Shown here: in pieces, positions 8,752-17,270 of the stretch | Position numbering within the stretch: position 1 is the first letter of the stretch | Layout of the letters: each line of letters opens with the position of its first letter | NCBI RefSeq assembly: GCF_002020355.1 | Contig: NZ_MPZV01000002.1 | Location: 744,001-808,000, forward strand | DNA: 64,000 nt | Reading direction: 5' to 3' | DNA from: Thioclava sediminum | GTDB lineage: Bacteria; Pseudomonadota; Alphaproteobacteria; Rhodobacterales; Rhodobacteraceae | Translations under genes and position numbers: made by a program | The notes under the pieces: generated by a model | Database searches by the model: none | Seen by the model: the letters and a program-made list of their open reading frames with translations, nothing else | What the model was told of the DNA's origin: nothing

Positions 8752-9285
8752 TTACTTCTTCTTACCTTCTTTGCGGAAGATATACTCACCCTTGTAGCGG
8801 ATGCCCTTGCCCTTATAGGGCTCGGGAGCACGCCATTCGCGGATATTTGCCGCGACCTGGCCCACCTGCTGCTGGTCAGAACCTTCCACAACGATCTCGG
8901 TCTGCTTCGGAGCGGTGACAGTCACGCCCTCCGGAACCTCGAAGTTGACTTCGTGCGAATAACCGAGCGACAGCTTCAGGACGTTGCCCTGCATCTGCGC
9001 ACGATAACCAACACCCTGAATCTCCAGCTCCTTCTTGAAGCCTTCGGTCACGCCCTGCACGAGGTTCGCGACCTGCGAGCGGGTCATGCCCCACTGCTGG
9101 CGCGCGCGCTTCGAGAGGCCACGCGGGGTGATGGTGACGAGGTTGTCCTCAAGCTTGAGGCTCACATCGTCGGTCGCGGTGAAGGAACGGGTGCCTTTCG
9201 GCCCCTTCACTTCGATGGTCTGGCCCGACAGCTGCGCCGTAACGCCGCTGGGAAGCTCGACCGGTTTCTTACCAATACGAGACAT
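8752..9285 (-). CDS. rplF: 50S ribosomal protein L6
   Basis: L6 sits near the factor-binding site of the 50S subunit. The 177-residue sequence begins [15 protein letters not shown] and ends [20 protein letters not shown], the normal bacterial L6 borders, with two tandem L6 domains. The ATG at 9285 follows a strong TAAGGAGG site; an in-frame ATG at 9351 lies inside rpsH and is discarded. It begins 10 bases after the rpsH stop. Confidence 0.98.
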   Translation of the reverse strand: MSRIGKKPVELPSGVTAQLSGQTIEVKGPKGTRSFTATDDVSLKLEDNLVTITPRGLSKRARQQWGMTRSQVANLVQGVTEGFKKELEIQGVGYRAQMQGNVLKLSLGYSHEVNFEVPEGVTVTAPKQTEIVVEGSDQQQVGQVAANIREWRAPEPYKGKGIRYKGEYIFRKEGKKK

Positions 9286-9295
9286 TGAGCCCTCC

Positions 9296-9694
9296 TTAGA
9301 ACACGGTGCAGAGCACTTCGCCGCCAACATTGGCGGATCGTGCGTTTGCATCCGACATCACGCCCTTCGAGGTCGAGACGATCGAGACGCCGAGGCCCTG
9401 ACGGACCGACGGAACGTCTTTCGCGGCCATGTACACGCGGCGACCGGGGGTCGAGACGCGCTGCAGCTCGCGGATGACCGGGGTGCCCTCGTAGTACTTG
9501 AGGCTGATTTCCAGCTCCGGATGGCCGGCAGCAGACGTCGCCTGCTCGTAACCACGGATGTAGCCTTCGTCAGCCAGCACGTCGAGAACCCAAGCGCGAA
9601 GCTTGGAGGCCGGGGTGCGGACGGTGGATTTGCCACGCAGTTGTGCGTTGCGGATGCGGGTCAGCATATCGCCGAGAGGATCGTTCACAGACAT
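9296..9694 (-). CDS. rpsH: 30S ribosomal protein S8
   Basis: S8 binds the central domain of 16S rRNA and in many bacteria represses its own operon. The 132-residue protein opens with [17 protein letters not shown] and ends with [10 protein letters not shown]. The conserved C-terminal [13 protein letters not shown] contact region is present. Gap to rpsN is 10 bases. Confidence 0.98.
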   Translation of the reverse strand: MSVNDPLGDMLTRIRNAQLRGKSTVRTPASKLRAWVLDVLADEGYIRGYEQATSAAGHPELEISLKYYEGTPVIRELQRVSTPGRRVYMAAKDVPSVRQGLGVSIVSTSKGVMSDANARSANVGGEVLCTVF

Positions 9695-9704
9695 GTCGCC
9701 CTCC

Positions 9705-10010
9705 TTACCAGCTCGACTTCACCATGCCGGGGATCTGACCGTAGGAGGCCAGGTCACGCAGCATGATCCGCGAGAGTTTGAGCTTACGGTAGTAAGCGTG
9801 GGGACGACCCGTGAGCTGGCAACGATTGTGCAGCCGGACCGCCGACGAGTTGCGCGGGAGTTCCGCGAGTTTCAGCGACGCCTTGAAGCGCTCTTCCATC
9901 GGGCGCTCCTGGTCGTTGATGATTTCCTTGAGCGCGGCCCGCTTGTCAGCGTACTTGTTCACAAGACGCTGGCGCTTCGCTTCGCGCGCAACCATGGATT
10001 TCTTAGCCAT
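9705..10010 (-). CDS. rpsN: 30S ribosomal protein S14, long zinc-free form
   Basis: At 101 residues this is the long S14 type without the CxxC zinc motifs of the short form. [16 protein letters not shown] at the start and [23 protein letters not shown] at the end (in two halves) are characteristic. It lies between rplE and rpsH in the standard order, 19 bases after rplE. Confidence 0.98.
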   Translation of the reverse strand: MAKKSMVAREAKRQRLVNKYADKRAALKEIINDQERPMEERFKASLKLAELPRNSSAVRLHNRCQLTGRPHAYYRKLKLSRIMLRDLASYGQIPGMVKSSW

Positions 10011-10029
10011 AAGTTTCGTTCCTCCGCGA

Positions 10030-10587
10030 TCAGGCGTTGAAGGGCATGTTGAAATGCTTCAACAGCGCCTTCGCTTCGGCATCCACGTCAGACGTGGTCA
10101 CCATGATGATGTCCATACCCAGAACCTCATCGACCTTATCGAAGTCGATCTCGGGGAACACGATGTGTTCCTTGAGGCCCATTGCGAAGTTGCCACGACC
10201 GTCGAAGGACGGCTTCACGCCGCGGAAGTCGCGAACGCGCGGCATAGCAACGTTGATCAGGCGATCGAGGAATTCGTACATCCGGTCACCGCGCAGGGTC
10301 ACTTTCGTACCCAGCGGCATCTCTTCCCGGACGCGGAAGCCAGCGATCGACTTCTTCGCCTTGGTCATCACGGCCTTCTGACCAGCGATGAGCGAGAGCT
10401 CTTCGGCGGCCTGCTTGACCTTCTTGGTGTCTTTCACGGCTTCGCCGACGCCCATGTTCAGCACGATCTTGTCGAGCTTCGGGATCATCATGTCGTTCTT
10501 GTAGCCGAACTCTTCTTTCAGCGCCGCCTTGATGGTGTCGCGGTAAAGAGCGCGAAGACGCGGAGTGTAGGTAGCTTGATCGAGCAT
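10030..10587 (-). CDS. rplE: 50S ribosomal protein L5
   Basis: L5 binds 5S rRNA and contacts P-site tRNA. The 185-residue product shows the conserved [33 protein letters not shown] and [10 protein letters not shown] blocks. Its ATG overlaps the rplX stop by one base (TGATG), so translation of the two is probably coupled. Confidence 0.98.
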   Translation of the reverse strand: MLDQATYTPRLRALYRDTIKAALKEEFGYKNDMMIPKLDKIVLNMGVGEAVKDTKKVKQAAEELSLIAGQKAVMTKAKKSIAGFRVREEMPLGTKVTLRGDRMYEFLDRLINVAMPRVRDFRGVKPSFDGRGNFAMGLKEHIVFPEIDFDKVDEVLGMDIIMVTTSDVDAEAKALLKHFNMPFNA

Positions 10588-10892
10588 CAGATCGCATCCC
10601 CCGTGGTCTTGGCGAAACGCACCTTCTTGCCGTCTTCCTCGCGGAAGCCGACGCGGGTGGCTTTGCCGTTTGCGTCCATCAGAGCCAGGTTCGACAGGTC
10701 GATCGGCATAGCCTTGGGCTGGCGACCGCCCTGGTTGGACTGGGTCTGACGCTGGTGGCGGATCGCAACGTTCACGCCGTCGACGACAGCTTTGCCGGCT
10801 TTCGGGTCGACAGAGGTGATCTCACCCTGCTTGCCCTTGTCCTTGCCAGCGAGAACGACGACCTTATCGCCTTTACGGAGCTTAGCAGCCAT
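10587..10892 (-). CDS. rplX: 50S ribosomal protein L24
   Basis: L24 starts large-subunit assembly. The 101-residue sequence has the KOW motif at its N-terminus ([20 protein letters not shown]) and the [19 protein letters not shown] linker. It overlaps rplN by one base at its start and rplE by one base at its end, giving a tightly coupled rplN-rplX-rplE trio. Confidence 0.98.
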   Translation of the reverse strand: MAAKLRKGDKVVVLAGKDKGKQGEITSVDPKAGKAVVDGVNVAIRHQRQTQSNQGGRQPKAMPIDLSNLALMDANGKATRVGFREEDGKKVRFAKTTGDAI

Positions 10893-11260
10893 TACAGCAC
10901 CTCCGGAGCAAGCGAGATGATCTTCATGAAGTTCTTCGCACGCAGCTCACGCACGACCGGCCCGAAGATACGGGTGCCGACCGGCTCGCCCGCGTTGTTC
11001 AGGATGACGGCGGCGTTGCGGTCGAAACGGATGGCGGTGCCATCGTCGCGACGAACTTCTTTGGCGGTGCGCACGACGACGGCCTTACGGACGTCACCTT
11101 TCTTCACGCGGCCGCGCGGGATCGCTTCCTTGACCGACACCACAATGATGTCGCCCACGGATGCGTAACGGCGGTGCGAGCCGCCGAGGACCTTGATGCA
11201 CTGAACCCGGCGAGCGCCGGAGTTGTCAGCAACATCCAGATTGGTCTGCATCTGGATCAT
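10892..11260 (-). CDS. rplN: 50S ribosomal protein L14
   Basis: L14 forms an intersubunit bridge with 16S rRNA. The 122-residue protein has the canonical [19 protein letters not shown] start and the [24 protein letters not shown] end (read in two parts). A 76-base gap lies between rpsQ and this gene, longer than its neighbours but without a clear hairpin. Confidence 0.98.
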   Translation of the reverse strand: MIQMQTNLDVADNSGARRVQCIKVLGGSHRRYASVGDIIVVSVKEAIPRGRVKKGDVRKAVVVRTAKEVRRDDGTAIRFDRNAAVILNNAGEPVGTRIFGPVVRELRAKNFMKIISLAPEVL

Positions 11261-11336
11261 GGGGTTACTCCCGACCTTTGGGGACGCCTATGCAGTAAGG
11301 GCCCCAGGGTTTCGAATACTGACGGATGGCCCCGGC

Positions 11337-11570
11337 TTACGCCGAAACCACAACCCGCCAGCGCTTGGTCTTCGAGACGGGTGCGCACTCTTCGATGCGA
11401 ACAATGTCACCGGTCTTGAACTGGTTTTCCGCGTCATGGGCGCGGTATTTCTTGGATTTCCGGATCGTTTTCTTGAGAACCGGATGCGTGAAGCGGCGCT
11501 CGACCGAAACGGTTACGGTCTGGTCGTTTTTGTCCGACGTCACGGTACCTTGCAGGATGCGTTTGGGCAT
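11337..11570 (-). CDS. rpsQ: 30S ribosomal protein S17
   Basis: The 77-residue OB-fold protein binds 16S rRNA early in assembly. [19 protein letters not shown] and [17 protein letters not shown] are family blocks, and [13 protein letters not shown] is the usual C-terminal loop. It follows rpmC by 12 bases. Confidence 0.98.
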   Translation of the reverse strand: MPKRILQGTVTSDKNDQTVTVSVERRFTHPVLKKTIRKSKKYRAHDAENQFKTGDIVRIEECAPVSKTKRWRVVVSA

Positions 11571-11582
11571 AGGAAGCTCTCC

Positions 11583-11783
11583 TTACTTCGCGGCTTCAGC
11601 GGCTTTTTGGTTCAGCACGGTTTTGATACGTGCAACGTCCCGACGAACAGAGCGCATGCGCGCGGTGTTCTCGAGTTGGTTCGTGGCCTGCTGAAAGCGG
11701 AGGTTGAAGGCTTCTTTCTTCAGCGAGACGAGCTGATCACGCAGCTCATCAGGCGTCTTCGCCTTGAGTTCTTGGGCGTTCAT
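11583..11783 (-). CDS. rpmC: 50S ribosomal protein L29
   Basis: The 66-residue helical hairpin protein sits at the nascent-chain exit site. [21 protein letters not shown] and [15 protein letters not shown] are typical. In most genomes rplP lies directly before it. Here four plus-strand kilobase-scale features intervene, so rpmC starts a separate transcription unit, for which a promoter candidate is given at 11873-11901. Confidence 0.98.
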   Translation of the reverse strand: MNAQELKAKTPDELRDQLVSLKKEAFNLRFQQATNQLENTARMRSVRRDVARIKTVLNQKAAEAAK

Positions 11784-11872
11784 CCCGGGTCCTTTCTTGG
11801 CATCAGAGGGCCCCTCGCGGGTGACCCTGCTTTCTGATGGGTTATGTCGGTCCTGATTTCAGGAACTTGGGG

Positions 11873-11901
11873 CCAATATCAGAGCGAATCGAATATGGCA
11901 A
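11873..11901 (-). promoter_or_regulatory. Candidate promoter for the rpmC-rpmD unit
   Basis: On the minus strand a TTGCCA -35 and a TATTGG -10 are separated by 17 bases, about 90 bases before the rpmC start codon. A local promoter is required if transcription from rplP stops at the terminator near 13921-13948. The match is by eye. Confidence 0.5.
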
Positions 11902-11971
11902 GGATTGTTTGGCCTTCGGCCCGCTTTGGCGTAACAGGGGGGTAAATCCACGCCCAGTTGCGAGAGCCCTA

Positions 11972-12607
11972 ATGTCCGAGCCCAAGACCCAGATCGAGTC
12001 CCTCTTCGTCACCCGCCTCTACCGTGCCGCCCTATCCGAATTCCGCCCCAAGGTCGATACGGGCGAGCTGGAAGCCTCGTGCTACGCCATCGCCGAAGAC
12101 GACGAGGCCGGGCAGAACTGGTGCGAGGAGAACGGCTATCCGGGCTATACCTCCTACGCCTCGCTCACCGACCTGCCCTGGCGCTTCCCGATCTTCGCGG
12201 ACATGGTGAAGGCACTCGACAAGCACGTCGCGGCGTTTGCCGAGGATCTGCAATTCGATCTGGGCGAGGGCAAACTTGTGCTCGAAGACCTCTGGATCAA
12301 CATCCTGCCCGAAGGCGGCACCCACAGCTCCCACCTGCACCCCCATTCGGTGATCTCGGGCACGACCTATGTCGCGATGCCCGACGGCGCCTCTGCGCTG
12401 AAGCTGGAGGACCCGCGCAGCGCCCGGATGATGGCGGCCCCGACCCGCCTCAAGACCGCCCGGCGCGAGCTGCAGCCCTTCATCTACATTGCCCCCGAAC
12501 CGGGCGAGGTGCTGCTCTGGGAAAGCTGGCTGCGCCACGAGGTGCCGATGAACATGGCCGAGGACGAACGCATCTCGGTGAGCTTCAATTACAAATGGGT
12601 GGATTGA
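11972..12607 (+). CDS. 2OG-Fe(II) oxygenase family protein (TIGR02466-like)
   Basis: The 211-residue protein resembles the TIGR02466 group of putative 2-oxoglutarate/Fe(II) oxygenases. The His-rich iron-binding segment THSSHLHPHSVISGTTYV lies at about residues 117-134 (His121, His123, His125). A distal WLRHE (His189) and ERISVSFNYKW (Arg200) fit the third ligand and the 2-oxoglutarate contact. The ATG at 11972 is chosen by family N-terminus; upstream in-frame codons lie in the promoter region. It sits between rplP and rpmC, opposite in direction. Its last codons are duplicated at 13252-13285. A substrate is not known; L16 (rplP) hydroxylation, as done by the unrelated JmjC enzyme YcfD, is only a speculation. 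Confidence 0.8.
   Translation: MSEPKTQIESLFVTRLYRAALSEFRPKVDTGELEASCYAIAEDDEAGQNWCEENGYPGYTSYASLTDLPWRFPIFADMVKALDKHVAAFAEDLQFDLGEGKLVLEDLWINILPEGGTHSSHLHPHSVISGTTYVAMPDGASALKLEDPRSARMMAAPTRLKTARRELQPFIYIAPEPGEVLLWESWLRHEVPMNMAEDERISVSFNYKWVD
12574..12607 (+). repeat. 34-bp direct repeat, left copy (oxygenase 3' end)
   Basis: The last 34 bases of the oxygenase gene, ending ATTACAAATGGGTGGATTGA, recur at 13252-13285 with two mismatches. The two copies bracket the AT-rich cassette gene. Confidence 0.9.
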
Positions 12608-13194
12608 TGAAGTGCTGTCAGTGCGACCGCCCTGCCCTCTACTACGTTGGCGAAGAGAGTAACGTACCTCTGTGCCTGCATTGCTACACGCTCTTATCCC
12701 GCAACAATCACATCGAATTCTTGAAGAATGCGATGATGATGAATCGGGCTCTGGATGATATGGACATGATAACTGGAATGCCAACTGGCACCCCGAGGCT
12801 TCCAGTGCAGGCACTTGCCGCAGCAATCCAAGGGGGACACACCTTGAACAACTTTAATATTTCTGAATCCCAGATCGGCGTTTTGAACACTGGAGCGATC
12901 AACAAAATCGATGCAGCAATCACATTAACAAAAGGAACAGATGCCGAAGGAATGGGGCATCACATCAAAACCCTTACGGAAGCTGTTCTCTCATCTGATG
13001 AACTAACGACAGAACAAAAGAACGCAATTATCGAGCTCACGGAAACGCTTTCAGAAGAGGTTGTGGGGCAACGTAAACCCGCGACGATCAAAGCTGTTCT
13101 CAAGGAGATCGTAGAGCAAACCAAAGGCGCCGCGACGATCACCGCAAGCGCTAAAGTACTTTGGGACATTCTGGCGCCACTTTTCAGCGCATGA
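12607..13194 (+). CDS. Unrecognised 195-residue protein with N-terminal zinc-ribbon-like motif (cassette gene)
   Basis: No known family is recognised. The start ATG overlaps the oxygenase stop (TGATG), so translation is coupled to it. Visible parts: a CxxC-x16-CxxC cluster (Cys3/Cys6 and Cys23/Cys26), likely binding zinc; a Met-rich stretch (about 43-58); a short NISESQIGVLNTGAINKID segment (about 84-102), a strand-turn pattern I have seen in diverse uncharacterised bacterial proteins; a charged, probably helical region (about 112-172); and a hydrophobic C-terminal ATITASAKVLWDILAPLF. A hand count of 12841-13020 gives 75 G+C of 180 (42%), against 41 of 60 at 12301-12360. It is enclosed by 34-bp direct repeats. 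Low GC and the repeats indicate acquisition. A role in mobile-element or defence biology is possible but unproven. Confidence 0.75.
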   Translation: MKCCQCDRPALYYVGEESNVPLCLHCYTLLSRNNHIEFLKNAMMMNRALDDMDMITGMPTGTPRLPVQALAAAIQGGHTLNNFNISESQIGVLNTGAINKIDAAITLTKGTDAEGMGHHIKTLTEAVLSSDELTTEQKNAIIELTETLSEEVVGQRKPATIKAVLKEIVEQTKGAATITASAKVLWDILAPLFSA

Positions 13195-13285
13195 CCACGC
13201 CGCTCGCGGAATTGGAATTACCTATCTTCTTCTGGCGCCGCTGCCGCCTCACTCGGTCAGCTTAAATTACAAATGGGTGGATTGA
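12608..13285 (+). mobile_element. Putative 678-bp integrated cassette at a gene 3' end
   Basis: The interval between the end of repeat copy 1 and the end of repeat copy 2 holds one AT-rich gene and about 57 bases of spacer. Integration by recombination at the oxygenase 3' end would leave a complete oxygenase gene on one side and a short duplicate on the other, as seen. No integrase, transposase or terminal inverted repeat is present, so mobilisation would have to be in trans or by homologous exchange. Confidence 0.6.
13252..13285 (+). repeat. 34-bp direct repeat, right copy
   Basis: This copy matches 12574-12607 at 32 of 34 positions. It would still encode V-S-L-N-Y-K-W-V-D-stop, a Phe-to-Leu variant of the oxygenase C-terminus, yet it belongs to no open gene here. 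The rest of 13195-13367 shows no gene. Confidence 0.9.
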
Positions 13286-13367
13286 GCCCGGCGCTTTGAT
13301 CGTCATCATAGCCAAACCGCGTCTCACCTGATTTCCTTGCTGCGCAACCAGATAACGGGAGCGCAGC

Positions 13368-13901
13368 ATGAAAACACTCGTCGCCTATGCCTCCAGCGAG
13401 GGGCAAACCCGCAAGATCGCGCGGCACGTCGCCGACCGGATCTCCGAATTGGGCCACTCCGCAGAATTGATCTCCACTAAGGAAGCCGAGGGGATGAACC
13501 TCGACCGGTTCGACCGGATCATCCTCGCGGCATCGATCCATGTCGGACATTATCAGGGCCGCTTCGCCGATTTCGTCGCAGAGCAACGCGACATCATCCG
13601 GAACCGCCCGAGCCTCTTTCTCTCCGTGTCCCTGGCCGCCGCCGGTCACGACGCGGAGGATTGGCGCGCCCTCGACAAGATCCTTAAGGACTTCGAAGAG
13701 GCGACCGGCTGGACGCCGGATCTGACCGAGCAGATCGCGGGCGCCTACCTGCCGTCGAAATACGATATCTTCCGGCGGTTCGTAATGCGCCGGATCGTGG
13801 CGAAGAAGGACCCCGATGCCGATCTCGACGCCGATATAGAATATACAGACTGGGAAGCGCTCGATGCGCTGATCGACGGCTGGATCTCCGACGGCGCCTG
13901 A
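13368..13901 (+). CDS. Flavodoxin-domain protein, HemG-like
   Basis: The 177-residue protein has a flavodoxin fold: MKTLVAYASSEGQTRKIA is the FMN phosphate loop and ILAASIHVGHYQGRF the second FMN loop, in the manner of HemG, the menaquinone-linked protoporphyrinogen oxidase. SLAAAGHDAEDWRALDKIL and the late YDIFRRFVMRRIVAKK also recall HemG. GGGAGCGCAGC precedes the ATG. It is the third plus-strand gene in the rplP-rpmC gap and converges with rplP. HemG function is plausible; a general flavodoxin reductase role cannot be excluded. Confidence 0.8.
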   Translation: MKTLVAYASSEGQTRKIARHVADRISELGHSAELISTKEAEGMNLDRFDRIILAASIHVGHYQGRFADFVAEQRDIIRNRPSLFLSVSLAAAGHDAEDWRALDKILKDFEEATGWTPDLTEQIAGAYLPSKYDIFRRFVMRRIVAKKDPDADLDADIEYTDWEALDALIDGWISDGA

Positions 13902-13920
13902 TCATACCGCCAACAACGCA

Positions 13921-13948
13921 AAAGCCCCGCCATCTCTGGCGGGGCTTT
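13921..13948. terminator. Bidirectional terminator between the flavodoxin gene and rplP
   Basis: A perfect 11-bp stem (AAAGCCCCGCC) with a 6-base loop lies between convergent genes. It ends with T-runs in both directions and would stop the rplB-rplP transcript before rpmC. Confidence 0.85.
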
Positions 13949-13975
13949 CGTTTGTCTTCAGCAGTCAGACCGGGA

Positions 13976-14389
13976 TTACCAGTCCTGACGCTCGACGATA
14001 CGGCAGGCGACCGGAAGCTTGGCCGCGCCGAGGCGCAGAGCCTCACGAGCGGTCTCTTCGTTGACGCCGTCGATCTCGAACATCACGCGGCCGGGCTTGA
14101 CCTTGGCGGCCCAACGGTCGACCGAACCCTTACCTTTACCCATACGGACTTCGGTGGGTTTCGCGGTGATCGGGGTATCCGGGAAGATCCGGATCCAGAC
14201 ACGGCCTTGACGCTTCATGTGGCGGGTGATCGCACGACGCGCAGCTTCGATCTGACGGGCGGTGACGCGCTCGGGCGCCTCTGCCTTGAGGCCGAAGTGA
14301 CCGAAGTTCAGGTCGAAACCACCTTTGGCTTCACCGTGAATCCGGCCTTTGTGCATCTTGCGGAACTTCGTCCGTTTCGGTTGCAGCAT
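13976..14389 (-). CDS. rplP: 50S ribosomal protein L16
   Basis: L16 lines the tRNA-binding part of the 50S subunit. The 137-residue protein starts [16 protein letters not shown] and carries [22 protein letters not shown] (seen in two parts) with the Arg-rich loop of the family. It is the last gene of the rplB-rplP unit because a terminator and plus-strand genes follow instead of rpmC. Confidence 0.98.
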   Translation of the reverse strand: MLQPKRTKFRKMHKGRIHGEAKGGFDLNFGHFGLKAEAPERVTARQIEAARRAITRHMKRQGRVWIRIFPDTPITAKPTEVRMGKGKGSVDRWAAKVKPGRVMFEIDGVNEETAREALRLGAAKLPVACRIVERQDW

Positions 14390-14403
14390 AACTATCTACT
14401 CCC

Positions 14404-15111
14404 TCAGCGATCGCGACGCGGGCCGCGCGGTGCCGGGCCCTCTTGGGCTTCAGCATGCTTGCGGTCACGAGCTTGCGGATCATGTTCCATGATCTCGCCT
14501 TTGAAGATCCAGACCTTCACGCCGATGATCCCGTAGGGGGTCGACGCTTCGGACAGCGCATAGTCGATATCGGCACGCAGGGTGTGCAGCGGCACGCGAC
14601 CTTCGCGATACCACTCGGTACGTGCGATCTCGGCGCCGCCCAGACGGCCAGCGACGTTCACACGGATACCAAGACCACCCATACGCATCGCGTTCTGCAC
14701 CGAGCGCTTCATGGCGCGACGGAACGAGACACGACGCTCGAGCTGCTGTGCGATCGACTCGGCGACGAGCTGCGCATCGAGTTCCGGCTTGCGGACTTCG
14801 ACGATGTTCAGGTGCAGCTCGCTGTCGGTGAAGTTCGCCAGCTTCTTGCGGAGCGCTTCGATGTCAGCGCCCTTCTTGCCGATGATGACGCCCGGACGTG
14901 CAGCGTGAATGGTCACACGGCACTTCTTGTGCGGACGCTCGATGATGACGCGGCTGATGCCGGCCTGCTTGGCTTCCTCGTGGATGAACTCGCGGATCTT
15001 GATGTCCTCGAGCAGCAGGTCGCCATAGTCTTTGCTGTCGGCGTACCAGCGGCTATCCCAGGTGCGGTTGACCTGGAGGCGCATGCCGATCGGATTAACC
15101 TTCTGACCCAT
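14404..15111 (-). CDS. rpsC: 30S ribosomal protein S3
   Basis: S3 contributes to the mRNA entry site. The 235-residue sequence has the KH-type [18 protein letters not shown] and the C-terminal [30 protein letters not shown] block (in parts). It overlaps the rplV stop by one base (TAATG). Confidence 0.98.
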   Translation of the reverse strand: MGQKVNPIGMRLQVNRTWDSRWYADSKDYGDLLLEDIKIREFIHEEAKQAGISRVIIERPHKKCRVTIHAARPGVIIGKKGADIEALRKKLANFTDSELHLNIVEVRKPELDAQLVAESIAQQLERRVSFRRAMKRSVQNAMRMGGLGIRVNVAGRLGGAEIARTEWYREGRVPLHTLRADIDYALSEASTPYGIIGVKVWIFKGEIMEHDPQARDRKHAEAQEGPAPRGPRRDR

Positions 15112-15491
15112 TACGCTTGCTCCTCAACCTGACGCACCTTGATGGTGATTTCCGAGAACGGCTTCATGATCTTGCCGAAGCGACCACGTGCCCGCGGACG
15201 GCCACGCTTCATCACCAGGTTCTTGCCAACCCAGGCTTCCGCCACGACGAGCTCGTCCACGTCCAGGCCGTGGTTGTTCTCAGCGTTGGCGATTGCCGAC
15301 TGAAGGCACTTCTTCACGTCGAGCGCGATGCGCTTCTTCGAGAAGGTCAGGTCCGAAAGGGCCTTGTCGACCTTCTTGCCACGGATCATCGCGGCGACGA
15401 GGTTCAGTTTCTGCGGCGAGGTGCGAAGCATGCGGGTCTTCGCCATCGCTTCGTTCTCCGCCACGCGGCGCGGATTCTTTTCCTTACCCAT
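15111..15491 (-). CDS. rplV: 50S ribosomal protein L22
   Basis: L22 lines the exit tunnel; its beta-hairpin is visible as [16 protein letters not shown] near the C-terminus. The 126-residue length and the [20 protein letters not shown] helix fit the family. It follows rpsS by 5 bases and overlaps rpsC by one base. Confidence 0.98.
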   Translation of the reverse strand: MGKEKNPRRVAENEAMAKTRMLRTSPQKLNLVAAMIRGKKVDKALSDLTFSKKRIALDVKKCLQSAIANAENNHGLDVDELVVAEAWVGKNLVMKRGRPRARGRFGKIMKPFSEITIKVRQVEEQA

Positions 15492-15496
15492 GACGA

Positions 15497-15775
15497 TTAC
15501 TTCCTCTTGGCTTTTTTGTCGGCCGCATGCCCGTAATAGGTGCGGGTCGGCGAATATTCACCGAACTTCTGACCGATCATTTCCTCGGTGACGTTCACCG
15601 GGATGTGCTTGTGGCCGTTGTAGACCCCAAAGGTCAGACCAACGAATTGCGGCAGGATGGTGGAGCGACGCGACCAGATCTTGATGACGTCGCCTTTGCC
15701 CGACTCGCGAGCCTTCTCTGCTTTTTTCAGCAGGTAGGCATCAACGAAGGGGCCTTTCCAAACAGAACGAGACAT
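15497..15775 (-). CDS. rpsS: 30S ribosomal protein S19
   Basis: The 92-residue protein of the 30S head opens [19 protein letters not shown] and ends [21 protein letters not shown] (both standard). Only 3 bases separate it from rplB. Confidence 0.98.
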   Translation of the reverse strand: MSRSVWKGPFVDAYLLKKAEKARESGKGDVIKIWSRRSTILPQFVGLTFGVYNGHKHIPVNVTEEMIGQKFGEYSPTRTYYGHAADKKAKRK

Positions 15776-15778
15776 ATG

Positions 15779-16618
15779 TTAGCGACCCTTCTTCTTCGCG
15801 TGACGCGAACGCAGGATATACTGGTCCGTCTTCTTGTTGACGCGCGTGCGCTTGCCCTTGGTGGGCTTGCCCCACGGCGTAACCGGATGACGGCCACCCG
15901 AGGTACGACCTTCACCACCACCGTGCGGGTGGTCGATCGGGTTCATCGCGACACCGCGGACGGTCGGACGGACACCCATGTGGCGCTTACGACCGGCTTT
16001 ACCGAGGTTCTGGTTCGAGTGGTCGGCGTTCGACACGGCACCGATGGTCGCCATGCATTCCTGACGCACGAGGCGCAGTTCGCCCGACGAAAGACGCAGC
16101 TGAGCGTAGCCACCGTCACGGCCGACGAATTGGGCGTAGGTGCCCGCGGCGCGTGCGATCTGGCCACCCTTGCCGGGCTTCAGTTCGACGTTGTGGACGA
16201 TGGTACCGATCGGCATGCCCGAGAACGGCATCGCGTTGCCCGGCTTGACGTCGTGACGCGAGCCCGAAACGACCTTGTCACCGACAGCGAGACGCTGGGG
16301 TGCGAGGATGTAGGCCTGCTCACCATCTTCATAGTTGATCAGCGCGATGAAGGCGGTCCGGTTCGGATCGTATTCGATCCGCTCGACGGTGCCTTGAACA
16401 TCGAACTTGCGACGCTTGAAATCGACGATGCGGTAGAGACGCTTCGCGCCACCACCCTTGTGCCACATCGTGATCCGCCCGGTGTTGTTCCGGCCACCCG
16501 ACTTGGTCAAACCCTGCGTGAGGGCTTTGACCGGACGGCCTTTCCAAAGCTCCGAACGGTCGATCAGAACCAGCCCACGCTGGCCCGGCGTCGTCGGCTT
16601 ATACGACTTGAGTGCCAT
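15779..16618 (-). CDS. rplB: 50S ribosomal protein L2
   Basis: L2 is needed for subunit joining and peptidyl-transferase activity. The 279-residue protein has the conserved [21 protein letters not shown] region and the [19 protein letters not shown] loop whose His is linked to activity. It begins a separate block, because an oppositely oriented SH3-domain gene replaces the usual direct contact with rplW. Confidence 0.99.
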   Translation of the reverse strand: MALKSYKPTTPGQRGLVLIDRSELWKGRPVKALTQGLTKSGGRNNTGRITMWHKGGGAKRLYRIVDFKRRKFDVQGTVERIEYDPNRTAFIALINYEDGEQAYILAPQRLAVGDKVVSGSRHDVKPGNAMPFSGMPIGTIVHNVELKPGKGGQIARAAGTYAQFVGRDGGYAQLRLSSGELRLVRQECMATIGAVSNADHSNQNLGKAGRKRHMGVRPTVRGVAMNPIDHPHGGGEGRTSGGRHPVTPWGKPTKGKRTRVNKKTDQYILRSRHAKKKGR

Positions 16619-16666
16619 GCTTTCTGTCTTCCGTTGGTTTGCGGCGAGTTGCCCCGCCTGTCTGTG

Positions 16667-16697
16667 TGTATAGGGCCCCGAAGGTCCCCGAATTCAA
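16667..16697 (-). promoter_or_regulatory. Weak promoter candidate for the rplB-rplP block
   Basis: A TTGAAT -35 and a TATACA -10 on the minus strand are spaced 19 bases apart, about 50 bases before rplB. The -10 is good, the spacing long. Some promoter is expected here if transcription from rplW ends at 17245-17270. Confidence 0.35.
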
Positions 16698-16873
16698 AAA
16701 TCACGGGCCCCGGAACGAATCCGAGGCCGCGAGACTGGCGCGATGTAGCAGGGATGCGGGGGTGAGTCTATAGGCTTGGCCTGTTTTTGCGCGCGATGGT
16801 CCAAGCAACTGGCGCTTCGCGGTCCGGACATGCAAAATGGCCTCCGAGGCAGAAGACATAACAGGAGCAACCA

Positions 16874-17179
16874 ATGCGTCCAACCCGAGCAACCCTCCTT
16901 GCAGCCACGCTCTGCGCGGCAGCCACCCTCGCCACCCCGACCCTCGCCGACGCGTGGCGCGGCACCTATGAGGTCGCCGGGGTGAAAGGCGAGGACATGC
17001 TGAAACTGCGCGCAGGGCCCGGCACCGGCTACAAGGTGATACTGGGCCTTCCTAACGGCGCGATCGTCCATGTGCGCAGCTGCGAGCGCAGCGGCAATAC
17101 CCGCTGGTGCAACGTCTCGCTCGACGTCGCCCGCAACCTGCGCGGCTATGTCTCGGAAAGCTACCTGCGCGAGAAGTGA
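16874..17179 (+). CDS. Secreted SH3b-domain protein
   Basis: The 101-residue product has a Sec signal peptide (MRPTRATLLAATLCAAATLATPTLADA) and then one bacterial SH3 domain: MLKLRAGPGTGYKVILGLPNGA, VRSCERSGNTRWCNVSL, and RGYVSESYLRE at the end. Two Cys residues flank the central loop and could form a disulfide in the periplasm. SH3b domains often bind peptidoglycan. An AACAGGAGCAACC site precedes the ATG. The gene is placed antisense between rplW and rplB, breaking the S10 operon. Confidence 0.85.
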   Translation: MRPTRATLLAATLCAAATLATPTLADAWRGTYEVAGVKGEDMLKLRAGPGTGYKVILGLPNGAIVHVRSCERSGNTRWCNVSLDVARNLRGYVSESYLREK

Positions 17180-17244
17180 GGCGCTGGCGCTTCCCGGGCG
17201 CTCCATGAGGGGCAAGCGCCCCTTCCCCCACCACCGCAAACGAA

Positions 17245-17270
17245 AAGGCCCCCGCATCAGCGAGGGCCTT
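17245..17270. terminator. Terminator between the SH3b gene and rplW
   Basis: An 11-bp stem with one mismatch (AAGGCCCCCGC / GCGAGGGCCTT) closes an ATCA loop between the convergent SH3b gene and rplW. It would end the rpsJ-rplW transcript. Confidence 0.75.

Noticed and set aside
12079-13194. A single 371-codon frame running through the oxygenase gene into the cassette gene
   Set aside because: Its first half is an off-frame reading of the oxygenase. The real gene begins at the ATG overlapping the oxygenase stop, where the Cys motif and codon composition change.
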